From assembly GCA_900543975.1 (NCBI GenBank), contig UQTI01000043.1, positions 1 through 24,786 of the forward strand: a stretch of DNA of 24,786 nt, in the 5' to 3' direction. Numbering within the stretch: the stretch's first letter is position 1; each line of letters begins with the position of its first letter. Positions 14,343 through 22,287 of this stretch are shown in pieces. The stretch is from an uncultured Prevotella sp. (GTDB taxonomy: Bacteria; Bacteroidota; Bacteroidia; Bacteroidales; Bacteroidaceae). Position numbers and translations under genes: made by a program. The notes beneath the pieces are model-generated. The model worked only from the letters and a program-made list of their open reading frames with translations. It did no database searches and was not told the origin of the DNA.

Positions 14343-15617
14343 ATGAACACAGGTAAAGTAGATGTCTTGCTGGGTCTCCAGTGGGGCGATGAAGGAAAAG
14401 GAAAAGTCGTTGACGTGTTGACACCCAAGTATGATGTGGTTGCCCGTTTCCAAGGCGGCCCAAATGCTGGCCACACCCTCGAGTTTGAGGGACAGAAATA
14501 TGTGCTCCGCAGCATTCCGTCTGGTATCTTCCAGGGCGGAAAGGTAAACATCATCGGCAACGGCGTTGTGTTGGCTCCAGACCTATTTATGGCAGAAGCC
14601 AAGGACCTTGAAAAGAGCGGTCACGACCTCAAGAGCCGTCTCCATATCTCTAAGAAGGCACACCTCATCATGCCCACACACCGTGTGCTTGACCGTGCGC
14701 TCGAGGCAGCCAAAGGCAAGAGCAAGGTAGGAACAACAGGCAAGGGCATCGGTCCTACATACACCGACAAGGTGTCACGCAACGGTCTGCGTGTGGGCGA
14801 CATCTTCGAAAACTTCGAGGAGAAATATGCCGCACACAAGGCACGTCACATAGAGATGCTTAAGGCACTCAATTTTACTGATTACGACATTACTGAAGAC
14901 GAGAAGCGCTGGATGGAAGGCATCGAGTATATGCGTCAGTTCAACATCGTTGACAGCGAGCATGAGATCAACAACCTTCTGCGCGAGGGCAAGTCGATTC
15001 TTTGTGAGGGTGCTCAGGGCACCATGCTTGACGTTGACTTCGGCAGCTATCCTTTCGTGACTTCTTCAAACACCATCTGCGCTGGCGCATGTACAGGTCT
15101 TGGCATTGGCCCCAACAAGATCGGACACGTTTATGGTATCATGAAAGCCTACTGCACACGCGTTGGTTCAGGTCCTTTCCCCACAGAGCTGTTTGACGCT
15201 ACAGGCAACAAGATTCGTGACCTCGGCCACGAGTATGGTGCTGTGACAGGGCGTGAGCGCCGTTGCGGATGGATCGATCTCGTAGCCCTTAAATATGCTA
15301 TCATGGTGAACGGCGTAACAGAGCTTATCATGATGAAGAGCGACGTGCTCGACGGCTTCGACACCATCAAGGCTTGCGTGGCTTACAAGCAGAACGGCAA
15401 GGAGATCAACTATTTCCCATACGACATCAATGAGGGTATTGAGCCTGTTTACACAGAGCTGCCTGGATGGAAGACCGATATGACCAAGTTTACAAGCGAG
15501 GAGCAGTTCCCGCAGCAGTTTAACGACTACATCAAGTTCCTTGAGGCTGAGCTTGAGACACCAATCAAGATCATCTCTATCGGTCCTGACCGCGACCAGA
15601 CTATCGTGCGCAAATAA
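14343..15617 (+). CDS. purA: Adenylosuccinate synthetase
   Basis: The 424-residue protein catalyses the GTP-dependent joining of IMP and aspartate, the first committed step to AMP, in the cytoplasm. Family signatures are present: the P-loop-like QWGDEGKGK (residues 13-21), GGPNAGHT, the GTTGKGIGPTYTDKVSR segment, EGAQGTMLDVDFGSYPFVTSSN, and the C-terminal SIGPDRDQTI. Length is normal and no defect is seen. It has its own TAnnTTTG box and a structured leader, and lies 47 bp before hisS on the same strand, so the two are likely co-transcribed. The preceding peptidase gene ends 143 bp upstream. Confidence 0.97.
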   Translation: MNTGKVDVLLGLQWGDEGKGKVVDVLTPKYDVVARFQGGPNAGHTLEFEGQKYVLRSIPSGIFQGGKVNIIGNGVVLAPDLFMAEAKDLEKSGHDLKSRLHISKKAHLIMPTHRVLDRALEAAKGKSKVGTTGKGIGPTYTDKVSRNGLRVGDIFENFEEKYAAHKARHIEMLKALNFTDYDITEDEKRWMEGIEYMRQFNIVDSEHEINNLLREGKSILCEGAQGTMLDVDFGSYPFVTSSNTICAGACTGLGIGPNKIGHVYGIMKAYCTRVGSGPFPTELFDATGNKIRDLGHEYGAVTGRERRCGWIDLVALKYAIMVNGVTELIMMKSDVLDGFDTIKACVAYKQNGKEINYFPYDINEGIEPVYTELPGWKTDMTKFTSEEQFPQQFNDYIKFLEAELETPIKIISIGPDRDQTIVRK

Positions 15618-15664
15618 CCACACCCCATTTCTTGCGCGTTAATACATAAAGACGAACAAAAGAA

Positions 15665-17023
15665 ATGAACAAACCAAGCATTCCTAAAGGTACGCGCGAC
15701 TTCTCTCCTGTGGAGATGGCGAAGCGTAACTATATTTTCGATACTATAAAAGAGGTTTACGCCCTCTACGGCTTTCAGCAGATAGAAACACCTGCCATGG
15801 AGTCGTTGCAGACGCTTATGGGTAAGTATGGAGAGGAGGGCGACAAGCTCCTCTTCCGTGTGCTCAACTCGGGCGACTACATGAGCAAGCTCTCCGATGA
15901 GGAGCTGCTTGAGCGCAACTCTCTGCGCCTGTCTTCAAAGATTTGCGAGAAGGGTCTGCGTTACGACCTGACCGTTCCCTTCGCACGTTACGTCGTGATG
16001 CACCGCGATGAGCTGCAGATGCCGTTCAAGCGTTACCAAATACAGCCCGTGTGGCGTGCTGACCGCCCGCAGAAAGGCCGTTATCGCGAGTTCTACCAAT
16101 GTGATGCCGACGTGGTGGGCAGCGACTCGTTGCTCAACGAGGTGGAGCTGATGCAGATCGTTGATACCGTGTTTACACGTTTCGGCATTCGTGTGCAGAT
16201 AAAGATCAACAACCGCAAGATCCTCTCTGGCATTGCTGAGGTCATTGGTGAGCCCGACAAGATTGTCGACATTACCGTGGCCATAGACAAACTCGACAAG
16301 ATTGGTCTCGACAAGGTGAACGAAGAACTCAAGGCCGACGGCATCAGCGATGAGGCAATTGCCAAGTTGCAGCCCATCATAGCCCTGAGCGGCACCAACG
16401 AAGAGAAATTGCAGACCATCAGAGAGGTGCTGGCCGACTCGGAGACAGGACTGAAAGGTGTGGAGGAGACACAGTTTATCCTCGACACTCTTAAGGGCTC
16501 GCTCAACAACGAGATTCAGCTTGACCTCACTCTCGCCCGCGGTCTCAACTATTATACCGGTGCCATCTTCGAGGTTAAAGCTCTCGACTATGCCATAGGC
16601 AGCATTACGGGTGGCGGACGTTATGACAACCTCACAGGCATCTTCGGTATGCCTGGCTTGAGTGGCGTAGGCATCTCGTTTGGTGCTGACCGCATCTACG
16701 ATGTGCTTAACGGTCTTGACCTCTATCCCAAGGAGGCTGTCAACGGCACCAAGCTGCTGTTCATCAACTTTGGCGACAAGGAGACGGCCTATTGTCTTCC
16801 TGTTGTGCGTGCCTGCCGTGCCGCAGGCATCAGCACAGAAATGTTCCCCGACAAGGCAAAGATGAAGAAACAGATGAGCTACGCCAACGCCAAGGCCATT
16901 CCCTTCGTTGTGCTCGCTGGCGACAACGAGATTGCCGAGAACAAGTTCACCCTCAAGAACATGACAACAGGTGAGCAGCATCTCGTAACAACAGAGGAGC
17001 TGATCAGCATTGTAAGCAAATAA
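15665..17023 (+). CDS. hisS: Histidyl-tRNA synthetase
   Basis: The 452-residue class II aminoacyl-tRNA synthetase charges tRNA-His. Motif 1 region follows the start (PKGTRDFSPVEMAKRNYI). Motif 2 is FKRYQIQPVWRADRPQKGRYREFYQCDAD. The histidine-specific loops are ARGLNYYTGAIFE and GGGRYDNLTGIFG, and motif 3 is GVGISFGADRIYD. A C-terminal anticodon-binding domain covers about the last 95 residues. Length is typical. It follows purA closely and is followed by a strong terminator before a convergent gene. Confidence 0.97.
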   Translation: MNKPSIPKGTRDFSPVEMAKRNYIFDTIKEVYALYGFQQIETPAMESLQTLMGKYGEEGDKLLFRVLNSGDYMSKLSDEELLERNSLRLSSKICEKGLRYDLTVPFARYVVMHRDELQMPFKRYQIQPVWRADRPQKGRYREFYQCDADVVGSDSLLNEVELMQIVDTVFTRFGIRVQIKINNRKILSGIAEVIGEPDKIVDITVAIDKLDKIGLDKVNEELKADGISDEAIAKLQPIIALSGTNEEKLQTIREVLADSETGLKGVEETQFILDTLKGSLNNEIQLDLTLARGLNYYTGAIFEVKALDYAIGSITGGGRYDNLTGIFGMPGLSGVGISFGADRIYDVLNGLDLYPKEAVNGTKLLFINFGDKETAYCLPVVRACRAAGISTEMFPDKAKMKKQMSYANAKAIPFVVLAGDNEIAENKFTLKNMTTGEQHLVTTEELISIVSK

Positions 17024-17040
17024 GTTTTCGTAAATAAGTG

Positions 17041-17109
17041 AAGCCGAGTTAACGGATAACAGTTTTATCGCTCATGCAATAAGATTTGTTTCCGTTGCCC
17101 GGCTTTTTT
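17041..17109 (+). terminator. Terminator after hisS
   Basis: AAGCCG (17041-17046) and AACGG (17051-17055) pair with CCGTT (17092-17096) and CGGCTT (17100-17105). A run of T's with one G interruption follows. It begins 17 bp past the hisS stop. Confidence 0.75.
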
Positions 17110-17110
17110 G

Positions 17111-17187
17111 TTTTTGCATAAAGGGCAAGAAAACTTTTGCAAAACCTTATTTGTTTTTATAAATGCAAGAAGATTTTTATGCAAAAA
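17111..17187. terminator. AT-rich inverted repeat between convergent genes
   Basis: TTTTTGCATAAA (17111-17122) and TTTATGCAAAAA (17176-17187) are perfect 12-bp inverted repeats. A further palindrome, TTTTGCAAAA, is at 17135-17144. The position, just past the stop of the minus-strand zinc-ribbon gene, fits a bidirectional or minus-strand terminator, but the stem is weak. Confidence 0.45.
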
Positions 17188-17190
17188 AAT

Positions 17191-18213
17191 CTAATAATTC
17201 TCTTTTCCGCAATAAGGACAAACGCCTTTTTCTTTTAGCTTACGCCCGCAGTTGCCACAAACATACTTGTAGGTTACGACAAGTTTAAGATATTGTTTGA
17301 AGGCAAACACGATGTAGACGATAAGCAACACATAGCCCACATAATAGAGTGTGGTGATGCTGAACACAATATAGTTGGCGGCGCAAATGGCACCCAACCC
17401 ACACAGGTAGAGCACAGCTTGCGGAAGTGGTAACTGGTTCTTTATGTCGTCTACTGCTGCGAGAGACAAGATCAAAATGGCCCATACCAGCGACACAAAC
17501 AAACCCAAAACGGGAGGGATGGCAAACGGGTTCAGCGACGGGTGAAAATAAAACTGCTGCCATGTGGCGGAAGCAAACAGCTGAATGCTCGAATAGTAGG
17601 TTGCAGATGTGGCAACCAAGACAGCAAGAAGGGTGGGGTAGATAGACCCAATGTCGTTGAAATGGACTATCTGCGCACGCTTCTTCATCATTATGCGCAG
17701 CAGATAACTTATTGCAATGATGCTTATTATGACAAGAAAGATGAGCAGATGGGTGTCGGAGAACGTGCTTATGAACTGAGAGATAGGGTCGTCGGGCACC
17801 ACGCTTGCGAGAAGCAGACTCTCATGAACCCATCCCATGGTCATCTGGTCACGCGCCACCTCTACCCATACCGAATCGCTCCTGTCATCAGTAAAAACCC
17901 TTATGTCGGCCACCACCAGATGGTCGTTTTTATAGACATACATGGTGTCTGTAAGCAACCCGTTGAGCGTTTCTTCGGGCTGTTGTTTAATGAGAGGCAG
18001 GGAGTCGCGTTTTACTACAAAATTGAAGTTGCGTGAGTAGCAACGTTTTGCCGCGCCGCGATTCACACTATCGCTCGCAGTAGCATTATACACCTGCCGA
18101 CTCGCCCCGTGTCTGTCCTTCTCATGGTAGCAACTGGTAAGGAGCGACACGACAAGCGTGACAAAAAATGCAATTATGGCAAAACGTTGCTTCTTCATTT
18201 TCTTTTTTTTCAT
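17191..18213 (-). CDS. Lipoprotein with SH3-like region, five membrane helices and C-terminal zinc ribbon
   Basis: This 340-residue protein starts with a lysine-rich signal peptide and a lipobox, SLLTSC, with Cys28 as the lipidated residue. Residues about 85-135 (DTMYVYKNDHLVVADIRVF ... SVWVEV ... MGWVHESLLL) look like a bacterial SH3-like domain that would be periplasmic. Five hydrophobic segments follow (starting at about 148, 190, 229, 255 and 284). The C-terminus is a zinc ribbon, CGNC-x9-CPYC (Cys319, 322, 332, 335). With a periplasmic N-terminus and five helices, the zinc ribbon would face the cytoplasm. I do not recognise a specific family; a sensor or assembly role is a guess. It is the last gene of a probable metA-U32-this run. 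A second in-frame ATG at 18198 is an alternative start. Confidence 0.75.
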   Translation of the reverse strand: MKKKKMKKQRFAIIAFFVTLVVSLLTSCYHEKDRHGASRQVYNATASDSVNRGAAKRCYSRNFNFVVKRDSLPLIKQQPEETLNGLLTDTMYVYKNDHLVVADIRVFTDDRSDSVWVEVARDQMTMGWVHESLLLASVVPDDPISQFISTFSDTHLLIFLVIISIIAISYLLRIMMKKRAQIVHFNDIGSIYPTLLAVLVATSATYYSSIQLFASATWQQFYFHPSLNPFAIPPVLGLFVSLVWAILILSLAAVDDIKNQLPLPQAVLYLCGLGAICAANYIVFSITTLYYVGYVLLIVYIVFAFKQYLKLVVTYKYVCGNCGRKLKEKGVCPYCGKENY

Positions 18214-18305
18214 TTAAAGCCTGTTGTGATTTCCTCAAGGCTTGTTTTTGTTTTTTTCCTTAAGCTTGCAACCAAGGACAGCCGCCCTGTCTTAAGCTCA
18301 TTTCG

Positions 18306-20234
18306 TTAAGGCTTGCCGGCATAGATGTTCATCTGGCAGTTGGCGCAGTTGAACTCTAATCGGAAGCGTCGACCGTCTCCCAAGACGAGAAACAACGGCT
18401 CTTGCCATGTGGGCTGTGTGCCGCCGTTCTTAACACAATGGCCAAGGGCGTAGCGGATGCAATATTTACATTGCATGATCTTCGCATCCTTAGGTTCCGT
18501 CGTTTCAAAAGCGTGCACAACGGTTTTCATGCCGGCTGCACGATAAAATGCTTCTGCATCTTTGTTGGCGATGTTGTAAAGATAGCCGTCCTTATAGAAC
18601 GATGGCACTTCCGCAATATTGCTCTTGCCTTCGTTCAGGGTTTTGCCGTTGTTCATATTCTTGTTTTCGCCGCGACGGAGCGCCCTGTCGGCGATGGCTT
18701 TGTCAAGCTCATCCACGGCCTCACGTCTTAGCGTAGCCAGCATGCTTGACGGGATGAAGAGTTGTTCTGCCTCACGTTCCACCTCCACATCGTGACACAC
18801 ATAAGCTGTGTTGCCGAGTTTTGAGAGCTGTGTAACCATGTTGTCCTTCTGTGGCTTCTTTGCTGCGTCAAACGTGTTGTCCAAAACCACAGATGCCGCA
18901 AGCGGAGAAAAGCTGAGGTCTGCTGTGCCGTTAGTCTCTTTGCACACCGCTTCAAGCGTTATGTGTGCTGCTGTTGCACCAAGCCTCATGCTGATCTCTA
19001 TTTTCCTTTCCGCACTTTCAGAAGCCAACACCTTGTCGAACGTCTGGTCGCTGTTGCGGTAGAGCGCCACGCCAGCCTCGAGCGTCTTTGGCATCTTAAA
19101 CGGGTAGACCCTGTTGCCCACCACCTTGTTGGCTCTGAAGCCCACGAGCTCGCGGTCGGCGTTTATGAAGCACAGGCCATCGCCGTTGGCAAGCGTCTCT
19201 ACGGTTGCCACGTTAAACGAGTTGCCCCTGATCTCCTTCACGCGTCCAATATACTTGCCCATAGCCTTAGGCGAGTCGGGCGACGAGATGTTTGGCTGGC
19301 GCGAGTGGAGAAAATAGGATGTGTATCCGCGGTTGAACGTTTTTGTGAGGTCAGGCACAAACGAGTGGTGACTGGTGCCAATAGAGGCACGTCTGTATTT
19401 GTCGGGGTGCTTTGCTACAATCTTGTCAAGCGCCTCGCTGTAAGCTGCCACCACGTTCTTGACATAAGCAATGTCCTTCAGTCGGCCCTCAATCTTAAAC
19501 GAACTGATGCCCGCCTCAGCCATGTCCTCAAGGTTCTCTATCTGGCACATGTCCTTCAGCGAGAGCAGATGTCGGTCGTGCTCTATTTCGTGTCCCTTGC
19601 TGTCGACGAGGCAATATTTCATTCTGCACAGTTGCGCACACTCGCCCCTGTTAGCGCTACGCTTAAAACAATGTTGCGAGGCGTAGCACAATCCGGAGAA
19701 GCTGACACACAACGCGCCGTGCACAAAAGCCTCCAGCTCCACGCCCTTGTTTTGAGAATGGATGTCGCGCATGGTCTGTAGCGGTGTCTCTCTTGCCAGC
19801 ACCACGCGCTCAAAGCCAACGTCGTGCAGCCATCTCACCTTCTCGGCTGTGCGGTTGTCGGTTTGTGTGCTTGCGTGCAGACGTGTTCTAAAATAGGCAA
19901 GAGGGTCGTCGTCGGCACAATTGGCAATTCGGCCCACGATGCCCATATCTTGCACGAGCAACGCATCAACCCTTGCCTCGGCAAGCTGTCGCACCAACGC
20001 CAGCACACTATCCATCTCGCCTTCATAGACCAAGGTGTTAAGCGTCACATAGATGCGGGCAAGGAACGAGTGGGCGTAGGCACACAATTTAGCAATGTCT
20101 TCCACGCTGTTGCCTGCTGCGGCACGCGCTCCGTGGTGTGAAGCACCTATGTACACGGCATCGGCACCATGCTCGATGGCCGCCATTCCACATTCAAGGT
20201 TCTTTGCAGGGGCTAATATTTCAAGTTCACGCAT
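18306..20234 (-). CDS. Peptidase U32 family protein, RlhA-like (23S rRNA hydroxylation type)
   Basis: The 642-residue length is close to E. coli RlhA (about 650), which hydroxylates cytidine 2501 of 23S rRNA; the exact modification here is inference. The U32 signature is clear: EAFVHGALCVSFSGLC near residues 168-183, with further cysteines in SQHCFKRSANRGECAQLCRMKYC (189, 199, 203, 208) that fit an iron-sulfur site. The start MRELEILAPAKNLECG is typical. A middle region after about residue 310 fits the DUF3656-type extension. The C-terminus adds another cysteine cluster (CKYC, GHC, CANC), which I recall from Bacteroidota members. The gene begins 8 bp after the metA stop, indicating an operon. 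Confidence 0.85.
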   Translation of the reverse strand: MRELEILAPAKNLECGMAAIEHGADAVYIGASHHGARAAAGNSVEDIAKLCAYAHSFLARIYVTLNTLVYEGEMDSVLALVRQLAEARVDALLVQDMGIVGRIANCADDDPLAYFRTRLHASTQTDNRTAEKVRWLHDVGFERVVLARETPLQTMRDIHSQNKGVELEAFVHGALCVSFSGLCYASQHCFKRSANRGECAQLCRMKYCLVDSKGHEIEHDRHLLSLKDMCQIENLEDMAEAGISSFKIEGRLKDIAYVKNVVAAYSEALDKIVAKHPDKYRRASIGTSHHSFVPDLTKTFNRGYTSYFLHSRQPNISSPDSPKAMGKYIGRVKEIRGNSFNVATVETLANGDGLCFINADRELVGFRANKVVGNRVYPFKMPKTLEAGVALYRNSDQTFDKVLASESAERKIEISMRLGATAAHITLEAVCKETNGTADLSFSPLAASVVLDNTFDAAKKPQKDNMVTQLSKLGNTAYVCHDVEVEREAEQLFIPSSMLATLRREAVDELDKAIADRALRRGENKNMNNGKTLNEGKSNIAEVPSFYKDGYLYNIANKDAEAFYRAAGMKTVVHAFETTEPKDAKIMQCKYCIRYALGHCVKNGGTQPTWQEPLFLVLGDGRRFRLEFNCANCQMNIYAGKP

Positions 20235-20242
20235 AGATATGT

Positions 20243-21160
20243 TTATCCAATCTTGTTAATGTCGTATGGGGTTTCCTGGTAAACATAATAGTTTATCCAG
20301 TTGTTAAAGAACAGGTTAGCATGTGCACGCCATCTAACCACAGGACCTCGCTCCATGTCGTCGTCAGCATAATAGTGCTTGGGCATTTCCACGTCAGAGC
20401 GTTTGCCATAGTCGCGCCGATACTCTTTGTCGAGCGTCATGGACGAATATTCCATGTGTCCAGTCACGAAAAATTCGCGTCCGTTTCGCGCCATGACCAT
20501 TCCCACGCCGCTCTCGTCGCTTTCGGCAATGAGCTGTAGGTCTTTGTTGGCAAGAATGTCTTCCTTGCGCACCTCCGTGTGTCGCGATTGCGGCATAAAG
20601 AAAAAGTCGTCGAAACCGCGATAGATAGGCAGGTGCGGTTGTAGCGTCTTCTGGCTGAACACACCAAACATCTTCTTGTCGAGAGTGTATTTTGGCACGC
20701 CGTAATGATAGTATAATCCAGCTTGTGCTGCCCAGCAGATGTAGAGCGTGCTGGTGACGTGTGTTCGTGCCCAACTGAAGATCTGCGTGATCTCGTCCCA
20801 ATAGGTCACGTCTTCATAGTTGTATAGCTCAATGGGCGCTCCCGTCACGATCATGCCGTCAAATTTCTCGTCTTTCATCTCCTCAAAATCGCGGTAGAAC
20901 ATCATCATGTGTTCTATAGGTGTGTTCTTTGGCGTGTGGCTTTTGAGCTTCATGAAGTCTATTCCTATCTGCAGCGGCGTGTTAGACAGCAGTCGAATGA
21001 GATCTGTCTCTGTCGTTATTTTCAGCGGCATGAGGTTCAGAATCACAATTTTCAGTGGGCGTATATCCTGTGTCATGGCTCGCGTGTCGTCCATTACGAA
21101 GATATTTTCTTTCTTCAGGATGTCTATCGCGGGCAGTTTGTCTGGAATTCTTAATGGCAT
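20243..21160 (-). CDS. metA: MetA-family homoserine O-acyltransferase (residues favour acetyl-CoA)
   Basis: The enzyme acylates homoserine at the start of methionine synthesis. I chose the start MPLRIPDKLPAIDILKKENI at 21160, giving 305 residues. A longer in-frame start at 21211 would lie upstream of the -7 box. The catalytic Cys142 (YICWAAQAG), His235 and Glu237 (TGHMEY) are all in place. Position 111 is Glu (TGAPIE). In characterised MetA enzymes Glu111 goes with acetyl-CoA use, whereas Gly at this position goes with succinyl-CoA. A homoserine O-acetyltransferase is therefore predicted, despite the usual succinyltransferase name. The U32 gene follows after 8 bp. No SAM riboswitch is seen in the short leader. 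Confidence 0.94.
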   Translation of the reverse strand: MPLRIPDKLPAIDILKKENIFVMDDTRAMTQDIRPLKIVILNLMPLKITTETDLIRLLSNTPLQIGIDFMKLKSHTPKNTPIEHMMMFYRDFEEMKDEKFDGMIVTGAPIELYNYEDVTYWDEITQIFSWARTHVTSTLYICWAAQAGLYYHYGVPKYTLDKKMFGVFSQKTLQPHLPIYRGFDDFFFMPQSRHTEVRKEDILANKDLQLIAESDESGVGMVMARNGREFFVTGHMEYSSMTLDKEYRRDYGKRSDVEMPKHYYADDDMERGPVVRWRAHANLFFNNWINYYVYQETPYDINKIG

Positions 21161-21198
21161 AATTTCTTGTTGCTTGAATCTATAACTCTTTCTATCTG

Positions 21199-21206
21199 CA
21201 AAAGTA
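21199..21206 (-). promoter_or_regulatory. TAnnTTTG box upstream of metA
   Basis: On the minus strand this reads TACTTTTG, matching TAnnTTTG, about 40 bp before the metA start at 21160. No TTTG is evident at the ideal -33 position. Confidence 0.5.
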
Positions 21207-21347
21207 AACAAAAATCTGCAATTATTATAATTTCTGTGTTGGAAAATAACAACTTACCACGCCTGTTTGCATCTTATGGTAATAAAGCCGGAAAGTTAAA
21301 GTAAATATTTTTTTGAAAAATGTAATACATTTATCAAGATCTTTTGC

Positions 21348-21387
21348 TATCTTTGCATAGTCATATTTATTTGCATAGTCATATTTA
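21348..21387 (+). promoter_or_regulatory. umuD promoter region with a perfect 18-bp tandem duplication
   Basis: TATCTTTG (21348-21355) matches TAnnTTTG. Overlapping it, TTTGCATAGTCATATTTA is present twice in tandem (21352-21369 and 21370-21387), ending 18 bp before the umuD ATG at 21406. The repeats would cover the transcription start and could be operator sites. No canonical LexA box is recognised. Confidence 0.65.
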
Positions 21388-21405
21388 AAGATATAATGTA
21401 ACGTT

Positions 21406-22125
21406 ATGGCAGACAATATAACAAAGAAAGAACATGGAGGTGCAAGGCTTGGAGCAGGAAGACCTCGTGCCAAGGAACAAAGCCGCTTATACACGTTCAG
21501 AGCTTCGGGCGAGATGGCACGGTTTATTGATGACCACGAGCCAAAGACCGAATTTATAAAAAAATGCATAGCACAAGAAATGGCTGGAGCTGAGCAAGAG
21601 CCTTCAGACTTGGAGCAAGGAGATGCAGGCTTGGGACAAGAGCCTTCGGGTTTGGAGCAAGAACGGTCTGTCTTTGAGCAAACGTCTCTTTCAAAGCTTG
21701 GTGCCGTCTATCCCGCCACCATGGTTAAGACCATGAACATTAACGTGTTCGATATAGGCATTGTAGCAGGCTTTCCTGTGCCCCTCGACAACGACGAGAA
21801 GGCGCAAAGCATAGAACTTCTACAGATGCTTTGCCCCTGTCCTGAAGCCTCTTACCTCATACGCGTGGAGGGCAACTCCATGATTGATGCCGGCATCTGT
21901 TCTGGCGACATCGTCATCGTTGACAAGAGCAATCGCAACCCCTTGCCAAGCGAGGTGGCTGTGTGTGAGCTGAACGGCGAGTACACATTGAAGCGTTTCG
22001 AGATGCGCGACGGCACGGGATGGCTCATACCTGCCAATCCCGATTATCCTGAGATAAAAGTGACCGCCGACGATTCCTTCAGCATCTGGGGAACCGTCAG
22101 TTATATCATACACAAACCTCATTAG
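21406..22125 (+). CDS. umuD: UmuD/LexA-like S24 self-cleaving protein with long N-terminal extension
   Basis: The C-terminal half of this 239-residue protein aligns with UmuD. It has the cleavage site VAGFP (Ala121-Gly122), the serine in GNSM (Ser158), and the lysine in YTLKRF (Lys196), with spacing close to UmuD's Cys24/Ser60/Lys97. In UmuD, RecA filaments trigger self-cleavage and UmuD' joins UmuC as translesion polymerase V. Unlike UmuD, about 120 residues precede the cleavage site. They comprise a glycine/arginine motif, GGARLGAGRP (11-20), a short helical segment (RLYTFRASGEMARFIDD, KTEFIKKCIAQEM) reminiscent of small ribbon-helix-helix proteins, and a degenerate QEPSDLEQ/QEPSGLEQ repeat (about 64-92). 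The extension may bind DNA, so self-repression is possible. The gene is followed by umuC. Confidence 0.88.
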   Translation: MADNITKKEHGGARLGAGRPRAKEQSRLYTFRASGEMARFIDDHEPKTEFIKKCIAQEMAGAEQEPSDLEQGDAGLGQEPSGLEQERSVFEQTSLSKLGAVYPATMVKTMNINVFDIGIVAGFPVPLDNDEKAQSIELLQMLCPCPEASYLIRVEGNSMIDAGICSGDIVIVDKSNRNPLPSEVAVCELNGEYTLKRFEMRDGTGWLIPANPDYPEIKVTADDSFSIWGTVSYIIHKPH

Positions 22126-22167
22126 AGAACCTCTATCAGGGATAAGCCTGGTTAATAAAGATCCATC

Positions 22168-22287
22168 GGATTCCTTTTATCAATAAGAATTGGATTCCTT
22201 TCATCAATAAGAATTGGATTCCTTTCATCAATAAAAATTGGATCCCTTTCATCAATAAGAATTGGATTCCTTTTATCAATAAAAAAT
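22168..22287 (+). repeat. Five 24-bp tandem repeats running into the umuC start codon
   Basis: Five consecutive units begin GGATTCCTTTCATCAATAAG or a close variant and end with four or five more bases, at 22168-22191, 22192-22215, 22216-22239, 22240-22263 and 22264-22287. They differ at one to three positions, and there are no spacers. The fifth unit ends inside the umuC ATG (22286-22288), so the repeat itself forms the translation-initiation region. Confidence 0.93.

Noticed and set aside
15935..16981. 348-codon minus-strand ORF opposite hisS
   Set aside because: It is a shadow of the hisS codon pattern; the composition is not protein-like.
21161..21405. SAM-type riboswitch in front of metA
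   Set aside because: The TAnnTTTG box leaves only a short leader of roughly 30 nt, too small for a SAM riboswitch, and no such fold is visible.
22168..22287. CRISPR array
   Set aside because: The 24-bp units are directly adjacent with no spacers, and no cas gene is nearby; it is a simple tandem repeat.
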